The position numbers were made by a program, and so were the translations under genes. From positions 124,001 to 188,000 of the forward strand of contig NZ_JARHUC010000008.1 in the NCBI RefSeq assembly GCF_029223255.1: a stretch of DNA of 64,000 nucleotides, given 5' to 3'. This DNA is from Albimonas marina. GTDB taxonomy: Bacteria; Pseudomonadota; Alphaproteobacteria; Rhodobacterales; Rhodobacteraceae. A model generated the notes under the pieces. That model ran no database searches. It saw only the letters and a program-made list of their open reading frames with translations, and was not told the DNA's origin. Shown here one piece after another: positions 25,447 to 32,666 of this stretch (within the stretch, counting starts at the first letter, position 1; every line of letters starts with the position of its first letter).

Positions 25447-25489
25447 GATTTGTAATCAGGGGGTCGGGGGTTCGAGCCCCTCGACCGGC
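25447..25489 (+). repeat. Right attachment-site core (attR), tRNA-Thr 3' remnant
   Basis: An exact 43-base copy of tRNA-Thr 15367-15409, followed by G instead of the discriminator A and then CCA. The 5' half of the tRNA is absent, so it is a remnant and not a second tRNA gene. Confidence 0.9.
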
Positions 25490-25619
25490 GCCATAGCCGA
25501 GCTCGTCGAAATGCGATGCCGTTTCCATGGGGTTCGGGCGTTCGAGGCGGCAGGCATGGCGCGCGGGCGCCGGAAGGTGCCCGTGGGCAGGGCTCCGCCC
25601 CCGAGCGGCGCCTCTTCCC

Positions 25620-27179
25620 CTAACCTAGCGTCGGATCGGCCAGGGAGGAGCCGCGCAGGCTGGCGCCGTCGCCCTCGCGGCGGTGGATCCAGCGCATCAG
25701 GGAGCTTTGCAGGGGCAGGTCGGCGCAGATGCGGTCGTTCTGGGCCTCGATCTCGGTCAGCACCTTGGCGACCGGCGCGAAGTCGATGAACTCGGACCGC
25801 GCGCAGATCCGGCGCGGCAGGCGTCCGCAGCCCGCGAGGATGAAATAGTAGTTCGCCGCCGAGAACACCTCGGACGAGCGCAGCGGGATCAGGCCGTTCT
25901 CGTCGTAGCTCTCCAGCGCTTCGGCGAGGCTCAGAGGCACGGGGACCGAGACGGCGTCGCGCCAGAAGGGCTCGGGGCGGTCGGCGAGGACGTAGTGCAG
26001 CAGGATGAAGTCGCGCACCTCGTCGTAGGCCTGCCGCATCAGCCGGTTGAACCCCAGCCGCAGCGAGGGCGAGAAGCCCCGGTCCGGCCAGTGATCCCGC
26101 AGCAGGCCCAGCGCCCGGTGCACGAAGTAGAGGCCGGTGGACTCCAGCGGCTCGATGAAGCCCGACGACAGGCCGACCGAGACGCAGTTGCCCCGCCAGA
26201 AGTCGGTGCGGTGGCCCACCCGCATGCGCAGGTGGCGCGGGTCGGCGGTGCGCGCGCGGCGGAAGCCGGCGCGGTCGATCAGGGTCTGCGCCGCCTCGTC
26301 GGCCGAGACATGGGCCGAGGAATAGACGTAGCCCGAGCCCTTGCGATGGCTGAGCGGGATCTCCCAGGTCCAGCCGGCGCCCAGCGCGGTGGAGCGGGTG
26401 AAGGGCGGCATCTCCTCGTCGGGCTGCTGGGGCAGGACCACGGCCGAGTCGCACAGGAGCTGGTGGGAGAGATCCACCCACGGGTCCTTCAGCGCCTTCT
26501 CGATCAGCACCCCCGCGAAGCCCGTGCAGTCGATGTAGAGGTCCGAGGTCAGCGTGCGGCCCGAGGCGCAGCGCAGGCCGGCGATCATCCCCTCCTCGAC
26601 GTCCACGTGCTCGATGTCGTCGTGCAGGTGGCGCACGCCGTCGGCGAGGGCGATCTGCTTGAGGAACTCGGCCATCGCGCCCGCGTCGAGGTGGTAGGCG
26701 TAGCCCCCCGTCTTGATGATCGGCGAGAGGTCGCGGACCGAGCGCGGCGCCCGCAGCGCCTTGCCTGCCTGCGCCTGCATCGAGAAATGCTCGTAGGGGC
26801 GCGGATCGGCGGTCAGGCGGCGGGAGCGGTGCCACTGGTGGAACAGGTCCATGCCGTCGATCTTGCCGCCGCACAGGCCGAAGGCGTGCCAATAGGAATG
26901 CCCCTCGCCCCGCCAGCCCACGAAGTCGATGCCCAGCTTGTAGGAGGCTGCGCAGGCCCGCATGAACTTGATCTCGTCGATGCGCATCTGGCGCAGGAAG
27001 CGCACCATCGAGGGGATCGTCGCCTCGCCCACGCCGATGGTCCCGACGTTGGCGCTTTCGACCAGCGTCACCTCGCAGTCGACGTCGCGCAGGAACCGGC
27101 CGAGGTAGGAGGCCGCGAGCCAGCCCGAGCTGCCGCCGCCGACGATGGTCACGGACCGGATGCGGTTGGGGTCGAGCAT
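25620..27179 (-). CDS. Flavin-dependent tryptophan halogenase family protein
   Basis: A 519-residue FAD-dependent halogenase of the PrnA/RebH group. The FAD loop is GGGSSGW (14-20), the predicted catalytic Lys81 lies in SYKLGIDFVGW, WTWEIP (270-275) matches the family WxWxIP motif, and Glu346 lies in PLESTG. All key residues are present, so halide oxidation to lysine-bound haloamine is expected. The substrate may be free tryptophan, indole or a peptide; it cannot be read. It needs a separate flavin reductase, not seen here. The gene is last in the long leftward series and starts 15 bases after the O-methyltransferase stop. Genes of this type are often found near SapC-family genes, as here. 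Confidence 0.9.
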   Translation of the reverse strand: MLDPNRIRSVTIVGGGSSGWLAASYLGRFLRDVDCEVTLVESANVGTIGVGEATIPSMVRFLRQMRIDEIKFMRACAASYKLGIDFVGWRGEGHSYWHAFGLCGGKIDGMDLFHQWHRSRRLTADPRPYEHFSMQAQAGKALRAPRSVRDLSPIIKTGGYAYHLDAGAMAEFLKQIALADGVRHLHDDIEHVDVEEGMIAGLRCASGRTLTSDLYIDCTGFAGVLIEKALKDPWVDLSHQLLCDSAVVLPQQPDEEMPPFTRSTALGAGWTWEIPLSHRKGSGYVYSSAHVSADEAAQTLIDRAGFRRARTADPRHLRMRVGHRTDFWRGNCVSVGLSSGFIEPLESTGLYFVHRALGLLRDHWPDRGFSPSLRLGFNRLMRQAYDEVRDFILLHYVLADRPEPFWRDAVSVPVPLSLAEALESYDENGLIPLRSSEVFSAANYYFILAGCGRLPRRICARSEFIDFAPVAKVLTEIEAQNDRICADLPLQSSLMRWIHRREGDGASLRGSSLADPTLG

Positions 27180-27194
27180 CGGCGTCTCCGGGTC

Positions 27195-28286
27195 TCAGGC
27201 GGGCTTGACGGCGTCGAGCAGCAGGAACGGCAGGTCGATCTCCACCGTCGTCAGGCGGAGGTCGAAGCCGAGCCGCTCCAGCGTGCGGACGTAGCGGTCG
27301 GGGCCGCGATACCACGGCGCGAAGAGGACGTGGGGCGCGGTGTCGGGCGTGACGGGGCCGCGGTCGAGGCCCCGGCCGTTGCGCTCGAACACCAGCAGCC
27401 GCCCGCCGGGGGCGAGCGCCCGGGCGGCGGAGGTCAGCAGCGCCTCGGCCTCGGCGTCGGGCCAGTCGTGGAGGACGGACTTGAACATGACCAGGTCGAA
27501 GCCTTCGGGGATCGGGTCGCGGCGGAAGTCGGCGGGGCGGAAGCGGACGGGGGCGTCGGGGGCGGTGCGCGCAAGATGCGCCTCGCCCGCGCGGCAGACG
27601 CCGGGAAGGTCGAGGACCTCGGCCGAGAGGCCGGGCGTGGCGGCGCACAGCGCGCGGGCGAACTCGCCGGAATTGCCGCCGACGTCGAGCAGGCGGGCGT
27701 GGCCGCCGAGGTCCGCGTGGGCCAGGAAGGCGGGCGCCTCGGCGGTGGTCAGGGCGGTGGTCAGGCGCACCCAGCGGGCGACGGCGGCGGGGTCGGCGCC
27801 GGTCTCGGCGGGGCGGTAGTCGAACAGGCGGAAGGTCTCGGCGCGGGCCATGAAGGCGGGGCGGTCGCCCAGCAGGGCCGGCAGGCCGGCCAGCAGGTCG
27901 CGCTCGGCGGCGAGACCGAGGAACAGCTTCGCTTCCAGCAGATCGCGGTGGGCGAGCGCGGCCAGCAGGGCCGGCGTCGGGGTCAGCCGGCCGGCCGCGT
28001 CGCGCGCCAGCGCCCCCTGCCCCACCAGCAGGTCCGCCAGCAGCGCCATCGACTCGGGCGGCAGCGACAGCATCCGGCGCAGCTCGTCCGGCGACGTCGC
28101 GAGGTCGGGCGGCAGCAGCTCGAACACCCCCAGCTCCAGCGCCGTCAGCAGCGCCCGCGCCGAGGGGCCGTGCCGCAGGAACGGCGCCACGGCGTCCAGC
28201 GGCGCCCGCCAGGGGGGCGGCGCCGATGCGGGCTGGATCGTGGAGGGCGCGTCGAGGCGGGTCATCTCTCTGGCGCTGGATCCCAT
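27195..28286 (-). CDS. SAM-dependent O-methyltransferase (methyltransferase-2 type)
   Basis: A 363-residue enzyme with an N-terminal dimerisation/winged-helix region (about 40-110) and a C-terminal Rossmann methyltransferase domain. Motif I is LLDVGGNSGEFA (199-210), and VLHDW (about 271-275) carries the probable catalytic His273 typical of small-molecule O-methyltransferases acting on hydroxyls of aromatic or polyketide substrates. The ATG at 28286 is used; one at 28265 is an equally possible start, and neither has a strong ribosome site. It sits between the SapC gene (93-base gap) and the halogenase, which suggests that the two enzymes modify the same product. Confidence 0.82.
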   Translation of the reverse strand: MGSSAREMTRLDAPSTIQPASAPPPWRAPLDAVAPFLRHGPSARALLTALELGVFELLPPDLATSPDELRRMLSLPPESMALLADLLVGQGALARDAAGRLTPTPALLAALAHRDLLEAKLFLGLAAERDLLAGLPALLGDRPAFMARAETFRLFDYRPAETGADPAAVARWVRLTTALTTAEAPAFLAHADLGGHARLLDVGGNSGEFARALCAATPGLSAEVLDLPGVCRAGEAHLARTAPDAPVRFRPADFRRDPIPEGFDLVMFKSVLHDWPDAEAEALLTSAARALAPGGRLLVFERNGRGLDRGPVTPDTAPHVLFAPWYRGPDRYVRTLERLGFDLRLTTVEIDLPFLLLDAVKPA

Positions 28287-28379
28287 GCGTGCAGGGCGCT
28301 CAGGCGCGAGGGGGCGCGGCCGGAACCGCGCCCCTGGGTCGGTCGCGCCTCCCGGCGCACGGGCGGGAGGCGCGCGCGA

Positions 28380-29162
28380 TCAGGTCGCCGGCTCGGTCTC
28401 GGGCGCGGCGGCCTCGCCCTCGGCCGCGGCCTCGCCCTGGGGAGTGGCGCCGATGCGGCCGACCAGCGCCTGGAAGTGGCGCAGCGACTGCAGGTGGATG
28501 TAGATCAGCTCCATCATGTCGCTGCTCACCAGGCCCTTCAGCGTCTCGGCGTCCAGCGCCTTGAGCTTCTGGCGGGAGACGGCGAGGAAGCCGGTCAGCT
28601 CCATCGTCTCGCCGGCCGGCGTGCGGAAGCGGGCGCGCATCGGCTCGAGCAGGTCGAGCTCCTTGAGCTTGGCGCACAGCGCCTCCGAGCGGCGGAACTG
28701 GGCCTGGTACTCGCGCGAGAAGGCCAGCATCCCCTCGAGATAGGAGGTGCGGTTCCCGTCGGCGTCGAACAGGCGCTCGCCCCGGCCGTCGGTGTTGACG
28801 CCCTTGAACTCCTCGTCGATGCACAGCGTCAGCGTCTCGCCCTTGGCGTCCGAGGCGAAGACGAACGGGTACTGGCGGATGAAGGCGGGGATGTACTTGG
28901 CGTCCCAGCCGCCGTCCTTGGTGACGAACAGGTTCTGGTCGCCGCGCGCGCCGAGGATCACGCAGGGCATCACCCGGTCGTCGCCGCCGGCGAAGACCAC
29001 CGGATACTCGCCGGCCGCCACCGCGAACTCGGTCGCCATCAGCGGCACCGAGTTGACCTTCGCGGCGTACTCGTAGCTGTCGCCGGTCTTCACCGACATG
29101 CCGCCGTGACGGGCTTTGGAAATCGGAACGGCGCGCTCGTAGATCAGCAGCTGGGTGGACAT
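28380..29162 (-). CDS. SapC family protein
   Basis: A 260-residue SapC-family protein. Family features are VNSVPLMATEFAVAAGEYPV near residue 37, GWDAKYIPAFIRQYPF, LCIDEEF and a helical C-terminal half. The last 25 residues are Ala/Glu-rich and likely disordered. SapC was named for a Campylobacter surface-layer locus, but its biochemical role is not known; genes of this family are often found beside tryptophan halogenase genes. The ATG lies 21 bases after the radical SAM stop, with AGGGAGA between, so it belongs to the same transcript. No signal peptide is seen, so it is probably cytoplasmic. Confidence 0.85.
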   Translation of the reverse strand: MSTQLLIYERAVPISKARHGGMSVKTGDSYEYAAKVNSVPLMATEFAVAAGEYPVVFAGGDDRVMPCVILGARGDQNLFVTKDGGWDAKYIPAFIRQYPFVFASDAKGETLTLCIDEEFKGVNTDGRGERLFDADGNRTSYLEGMLAFSREYQAQFRRSEALCAKLKELDLLEPMRARFRTPAGETMELTGFLAVSRQKLKALDAETLKGLVSSDMMELIYIHLQSLRHFQALVGRIGATPQGEAAAEGEAAAPETEPAT

Positions 29163-29183
29163 GTCACGCGGTCTCCCTGTGGG

Positions 29184-30140
29184 TCATGAAAAGGGGTCGG
29201 GCCGTCGCGCGGCGGCGGCCGCGGCCCGGACAGGCGCGCCCGGACGGGGAAGCGGGCGGAGCCGCTCCGCCTCCCAGCCGAACTTGCGGATGTAGGCGGT
29301 CGACAGGCCCAGGCAGTCCGTCGCCCCGCAGCGATCGCGGTGGACGCACTGGTGGAAGCCGTTGCGCATGAACTCCGGCCAGAAGGCCGGGTCGATGAAC
29401 AGCTCCGGCTGGTCGTTGACCACCAGGTCCCCGTCCTCCCCCAGGAGGCAGGGCGGGAAGTTCTTGATCTCGACGTCGCGCCCCAGCGCGCGCGCGTCGG
29501 CGACGGCGCGGCGGAGATAGGGCAGGATCTCGCCCACCGGGGCGATCAGGTCCTTGGGGTCGTCCTCGCGCATCGGCAGGAACACCCAGAACTCCATCCG
29601 CGCGAGGCGCTTGAGGTGCGCGAGCCGCGCCACCACCTCGGGCAGCTGCGCGTAGGAGCGGGTGGTGACGACCGTGTTGGTCGAGACCTGCACGCCGGGC
29701 CGCGCGTCGAGCAGCGCCAGCCCCTCCAGCGTGCGCTCGAACGAGCCGCGGGCCAGCGTGATCGCGTCGTGGGTCTGCGCGTCGGCGGCGGTGACCGAGA
29801 CGAAATACTCGTTCACCCCCGCCTCGATCAGGCCGTCCAGGAACTCCGGCTTCGCCAGCCCCATGCCGTGGGTCTGGATGCGCACCCGCTCGAACCCCGC
29901 GGCGCGGGCGCGGCGCGCGAGCTTGGGCAGGTCCGCGCGGAGCGTGATCTCGGAGCCGGTGAGGATCAGCCCTTTCCAGCGCCCGGTGGCGCGCTGCCGC
30001 TCCAGCAGCGCGTCGAACCGCGCCGCGGGTTCGGGGCGCAGGCGGTCCATGGTCCCCTCGATCATGCAATGGACGCACCGCAGGTTGCAGCGGAACTCCA
30101 TCGAGAAGGAAACGTAGTCGTCATGGTCGTGCGCCGGCAC
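29184..30140 (-). CDS. Radical SAM protein with C-terminal cysteine cluster
   Basis: A 318-residue radical SAM enzyme. The cluster motif is CNLRCVHC (Cys18, Cys22, Cys25, spacing CX3CX2C) at the start of a partial TIM barrel, with LTGSEITL at the place of the GGEP segment. Four further cysteines lie near the C-terminus (231, 265, 271, 276) in a SPASM/twitch-like arrangement that could hold an auxiliary Fe-S cluster. Such enzymes often modify peptides. The start is a GTG at 30140, 42 bases after the upstream stop. The residues after about 290 are Pro/Ala-rich and probably disordered. The substrate could be a peptide or a protein side chain; this is inference. Confidence 0.82.
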   Translation of the reverse strand: MPAHDHDDYVSFSMEFRCNLRCVHCMIEGTMDRLRPEPAARFDALLERQRATGRWKGLILTGSEITLRADLPKLARRARAAGFERVRIQTHGMGLAKPEFLDGLIEAGVNEYFVSVTAADAQTHDAITLARGSFERTLEGLALLDARPGVQVSTNTVVTTRSYAQLPEVVARLAHLKRLARMEFWVFLPMREDDPKDLIAPVGEILPYLRRAVADARALGRDVEIKNFPPCLLGEDGDLVVNDQPELFIDPAFWPEFMRNGFHQCVHRDRCGATDCLGLSTAYIRKFGWEAERLRPLPRPGAPVRAAAAAARRPDPFS

Positions 30141-30182
30141 TCCGCCCTCCCCTTGGCCTGCCGTTGCGGAAAACCCTAGCGG

Positions 30183-31064
30183 TCACAGGTGTCCATAGAA
30201 AGCGCTTTTCAGAACAATCGGTTGACCGTTCATCAAGGTGAAGTCCCAGCCCGTGTCGAACAGCAGATGCGACCACGGTTCGGGATCCTCGGTCACCAGT
30301 CGGGCGACGTCCTCGCGAAAGCCGGTGCGGCGCAGGAACCAGCCCAGCGCGCGCACGTCGACGCGGGAGAAATAGAGCCCGTCGGAGGCCCGCTTGTTCG
30401 CCACCACCACCGTCTTGCAGCCCATCATCTCGGGCCAGGCGAGCGCCGCGGGCCAGACCTCCCCCTCGCCGATGTGGGGCGAGGACATCAGCTTGCCCAG
30501 CGCCGCCTCCCGCTCGGTCGCCGCGTCGAAGAAGAAGTAGAAGTTCTTCAGCTCCAGCCCCGCCGCGTTCAGCCGATGGCAGACGCCCGAGGAGACGCTG
30601 CTGCCCGGGTTGCCGGTGTAGACGTCGATCTCGGTCAGCTCGGCGCCCGCGCGCAGGGCCTGCGCGTCGAAGCCGGCGGAGAACATGAAGTAGGGGCGCG
30701 CGTCGGGCAGGCTCAGCGCGCAGGGCATGTGCGGGGCGAGCGCCTCGACGAAGCGGGGGATCGAGCGGGCGCGCGCGGTGCGGGCGTAGTCGTAGACGTA
30801 GATCTCCCACGACAGCGCCCCGCCCGCCTGCTTCACGCCCCACACCGTGTTGTGCAGGCCGAAGGCCTGGCGCAGCGCGTCGCACAGCGCCCGCCCCTCG
30901 GCCCCCACCCCTTCGAGGTCGAAGGTGCGGAACAGCAGCTCGGCGCTGCGCAGACGCCCGGCGGGGGCGCGCAGCGGCGAATAGGGCCACAGGCAGAAGT
31001 CGTGGTAGCGGTCGTCGGGGCGCGTGCGCTCGGGCGGGAAGACGAGATCGGCGGGCGCGGTCAT
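30183..31064 (-). CDS. Unknown protein A of the giant-protein locus
   Basis: A 293-residue protein I do not recognise. It has no signal peptide or membrane segment. It alternates helices with extended strands, several aromatic-rich: SWEIYVYDY, PYFMFSAGFDA, LKNFYFFFD, GLYFSRVD and GWDFTLMNGQPIVLKSAFYG. The pattern of repeated alpha-beta units with aromatic strands is loosely like ABBA-type prenyltransferases, but no defining motif confirms this. Its ATG overlaps the stop of the next upstream gene by four bases (ATGA), so it is translated with unknown protein B. It lies directly before the radical SAM gene. Confidence 0.6.
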   Translation of the reverse strand: MTAPADLVFPPERTRPDDRYHDFCLWPYSPLRAPAGRLRSAELLFRTFDLEGVGAEGRALCDALRQAFGLHNTVWGVKQAGGALSWEIYVYDYARTARARSIPRFVEALAPHMPCALSLPDARPYFMFSAGFDAQALRAGAELTEIDVYTGNPGSSVSSGVCHRLNAAGLELKNFYFFFDAATEREAALGKLMSSPHIGEGEVWPAALAWPEMMGCKTVVVANKRASDGLYFSRVDVRALGWFLRRTGFREDVARLVTEDPEPWSHLLFDTGWDFTLMNGQPIVLKSAFYGHL

Positions 31065-31876
31065 GGCGGCCCCTCCGGCGCAGGCGAGCGTTTGGCCCCG
31101 AAATAGACCGTGACGAAGGGCGCGCCGTCGCGCCCGGTCCCGGCGGAGACGTGGCCCAGCCGCTCGGCCCCGTGCGCCGCCAGCCAGCCGCGCGCGGCCG
31201 GCCCGCCCGCGGCCTCCAGCGCGGGGCCGAGGGCGGGGGCGACGTCGGCGAGGGTCATGCCGGCCGTGTAGAAGTTCAGATCGAAGGAGCGGCGGGGCGA
31301 GCCGTCCTCGGTCACCTCCAGCAGGATGGTCTCCCGCGCCGGCTGGCGCGGGGCGGTCAGGCGCAGCACGGCGCGGGCGGGCTCGCCGCCCGGGAAGGCC
31401 GCCAGCGCGGCGTCGAGCGCCTCATGCGTCTCGGCCTGCACCCGGCGGTAGAGGGCGCGGGACCAGCGCCCCTCGGCCCATTTCCACGCAAGGAAGGCGA
31501 GCTCAGGCGCCCGGCCCCGACGCGGCGGGCCGAAGTCCCGCTCGAGATAGGCCTTGCGGATCACCCGCGCGCCGTCGTCCTCGAGCCCGAAGTGGATCAT
31601 CCGCGCGCCGGAGAAGCCCAAGTCGAACTCCGCCAGCGCCACGATCGGCATGCCGAGATCCTGGGCGAGACGCAGCGCCCCCTCCCTCACGCCCGGCGCG
31701 GCGCCCGGCTCGACCCCCACCAGCAGGCGGCGGTCGAGGATCCGCCCGCCGGCGAACTTGGCCGAACGCTCGGCGAAGGGCGCGGGCGCGAGGCGGCGGA
31801 TCGCGGCCAGCAGCGCCTCGGGCGTGGGGGGGAGCGCGGCGGGCGCCGCCACGGGATCAGCCGTCGCCGCCGACAT
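31061..31876 (-). CDS. Unknown protein B of the giant-protein locus
   Basis: A 271-residue protein I do not recognise. The N-terminal 20 residues are Ala/Pro-rich. The rest mixes helices with strands such as LLVGVEP, ARMIHFGLEDDGARVIRKAY, RSFDLNFYTAGMTLADV and APFVTVYFGAK. Like protein A it shows alternating alpha-beta units, and the two might be related folds. It overlaps the upstream adaptor gene by 20 bases and protein A by four, so it is clearly an integral part of the operon. No catalytic motif can be named. Confidence 0.6.
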   Translation of the reverse strand: MSAATADPVAAPAALPPTPEALLAAIRRLAPAPFAERSAKFAGGRILDRRLLVGVEPGAAPGVREGALRLAQDLGMPIVALAEFDLGFSGARMIHFGLEDDGARVIRKAYLERDFGPPRRGRAPELAFLAWKWAEGRWSRALYRRVQAETHEALDAALAAFPGGEPARAVLRLTAPRQPARETILLEVTEDGSPRRSFDLNFYTAGMTLADVAPALGPALEAAGGPAARGWLAAHGAERLGHVSAGTGRDGAPFVTVYFGAKRSPAPEGPP

Positions 31877-32666
31877 CGAAGCTCACCACGCAGCGGTGCC
31901 CGGCGGGCAGCCTGCCGCCCGGGTTGGGCAGGTCGAGGCGGATGCCGAAGGTGCCCGAGGCCGCGTCGAACACCTGGTCGACCACCGCCACCCTCGCCTC
32001 GTAGTCGCCGCCCACCGGCGCGTCGGGGGTCACGGTGGCGACGTCGCCGGCCTGGATGCGGCCGTAGAACTCCACCGGCAGGAAGGTCTCGACATGCAGG
32101 GGGTCGAGGTCGGCGATGACCGCGACGTGATCCTCCTGGCTCATGAACTCGCCGGCGGAGCGGGCGCGGTCCACCACCACCCCGTCGATGGGGCTGCGGA
32201 TGGCGAGCTGGGCGAGCTGCGCCTTGGCGCGGTTCAGCTCCAGCCCCGCGATGCGCCGGCGCATCTGGGCCTGGGCGAGCTCGCGCAGGGTGACCTCGGT
32301 CTCGGCCTCGGCCTGCTCGAGCTGCTCGGCGGTGCCGACGCCGCGGCGGCGCAGCTCCTGCGCGCGCTCCAGCTGGCTCTGCGCGAATCGCAGGCGGGCG
32401 GCCTGGGCGTCGATCTCGGCCTCGTTCGCCGCGGTCTCGGCGTAGAGGGCGATGGTCGCCGCCTCGATCTCGGAGTGCAGCTTGGCCACGATCTGCCCCG
32501 CCTCCACCCGGTCCCCGCGCGAGACCAGCACCGCCTCCAGCAGCCCCGTCACCGGCGCGCCCAGGCGCACGGTGGCCGAGGGGTCCATGACGCAGTTGAA
32601 TTCCTCCCGGTCCTGGGCGGCGGCGGGGGTCGCGAGAAGCGTCAGCGCAAGCGCGGTTCGGATCAT
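31857..32666 (-). CDS. HlyD/RND-type periplasmic adaptor protein
   Basis: A 269-residue membrane-fusion protein. It has a cleavable signal peptide (residues 1-18, ending AAAQ), a split biotinyl-lipoyl-like domain (VTGLLEAVLVSRGDRVEAGQ and SPIDGVVVDRARSAGEFMSQ), a coiled-coil hairpin between them (about 68-155, rich in Glu/Gln/Arg/Ala) and a C-terminal beta-barrel domain (about 190-265). Such proteins bridge inner-membrane pumps and outer-membrane channels. It is shorter than usual and lacks a long membrane-proximal domain. The ATG at 32666 overlaps the SecA-like stop by four bases. No RND pump or TolC gene is in the window, so it may work with the other HlyD-type proteins encoded nearby. Confidence 0.85.
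   Translation of the reverse strand: MIRTALALTLLATPAAAQDREEFNCVMDPSATVRLGAPVTGLLEAVLVSRGDRVEAGQIVAKLHSEIEAATIALYAETAANEAEIDAQAARLRFAQSQLERAQELRRRGVGTAEQLEQAEAETEVTLRELAQAQMRRRIAGLELNRAKAQLAQLAIRSPIDGVVVDRARSAGEFMSQEDHVAVIADLDPLHVETFLPVEFYGRIQAGDVATVTPDAPVGGDYEARVAVVDQVFDAASGTFGIRLDLPNPGGRLPAGHRCVVSFDVGGDG

Larger units (their letters stand above)
15367..25489. mobile_element. Integrative island at tRNA-Thr carrying an MmeI-type R-M gene
   Basis: About 10.1 kb between 43-bp direct repeats made of the 3' half of tRNA-Thr. Just inside each end lies the same 20-bp tandem motif, probably integrase arm sites. Ten genes all read leftward from the integrase at the right end. The order is integrase, unknown, HTH (excisionase-like), unknown, primase-polymerase/DUF3987, HTH, HGG-motif protein, Cys-rich small protein, MmeI-type enzyme, unknown partner. 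No capsid, tail, terminase, relaxase or lysis genes are seen, so it is not a complete prophage or a self-conjugative element. Primase plus integrase with defence cargo is the pattern of satellite-like elements. Some parts (16,780-17,560 and 23,350-24,015) have visibly lower GC than the chromosome. Confidence 0.9.
25296..25619. other. Right end of island and junction to chromosome, no gene
   Basis: A 324-base non-coding stretch. It contains the integrase leader with the arm-type repeat, the right attachment core, and about 130 bases of chromosomal sequence up to the stop of the halogenase gene. A GC hairpin-like GGGCAGGGCTCCGCCC lies near 25585-25600 but is not a convincing terminator. Confidence 0.5.

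Noticed and set aside
15367-25489. A complete prophage
   Set aside because: No head, tail, terminase, portal or lysis genes are found between the att sites.
25447-25493. A second tRNA-Thr gene
   Set aside because: Only the 3' half is present; the acceptor 5' strand and D arm are missing, so it is attR.
25683-29189. A 1,168-codon rightward frame over the halogenase, methyltransferase and SapC genes
   Set aside because: Its sequence is low-complexity Arg/Gly/His-rich, typical of the antisense of GC-rich genes, and the opposite strand encodes recognisable proteins.
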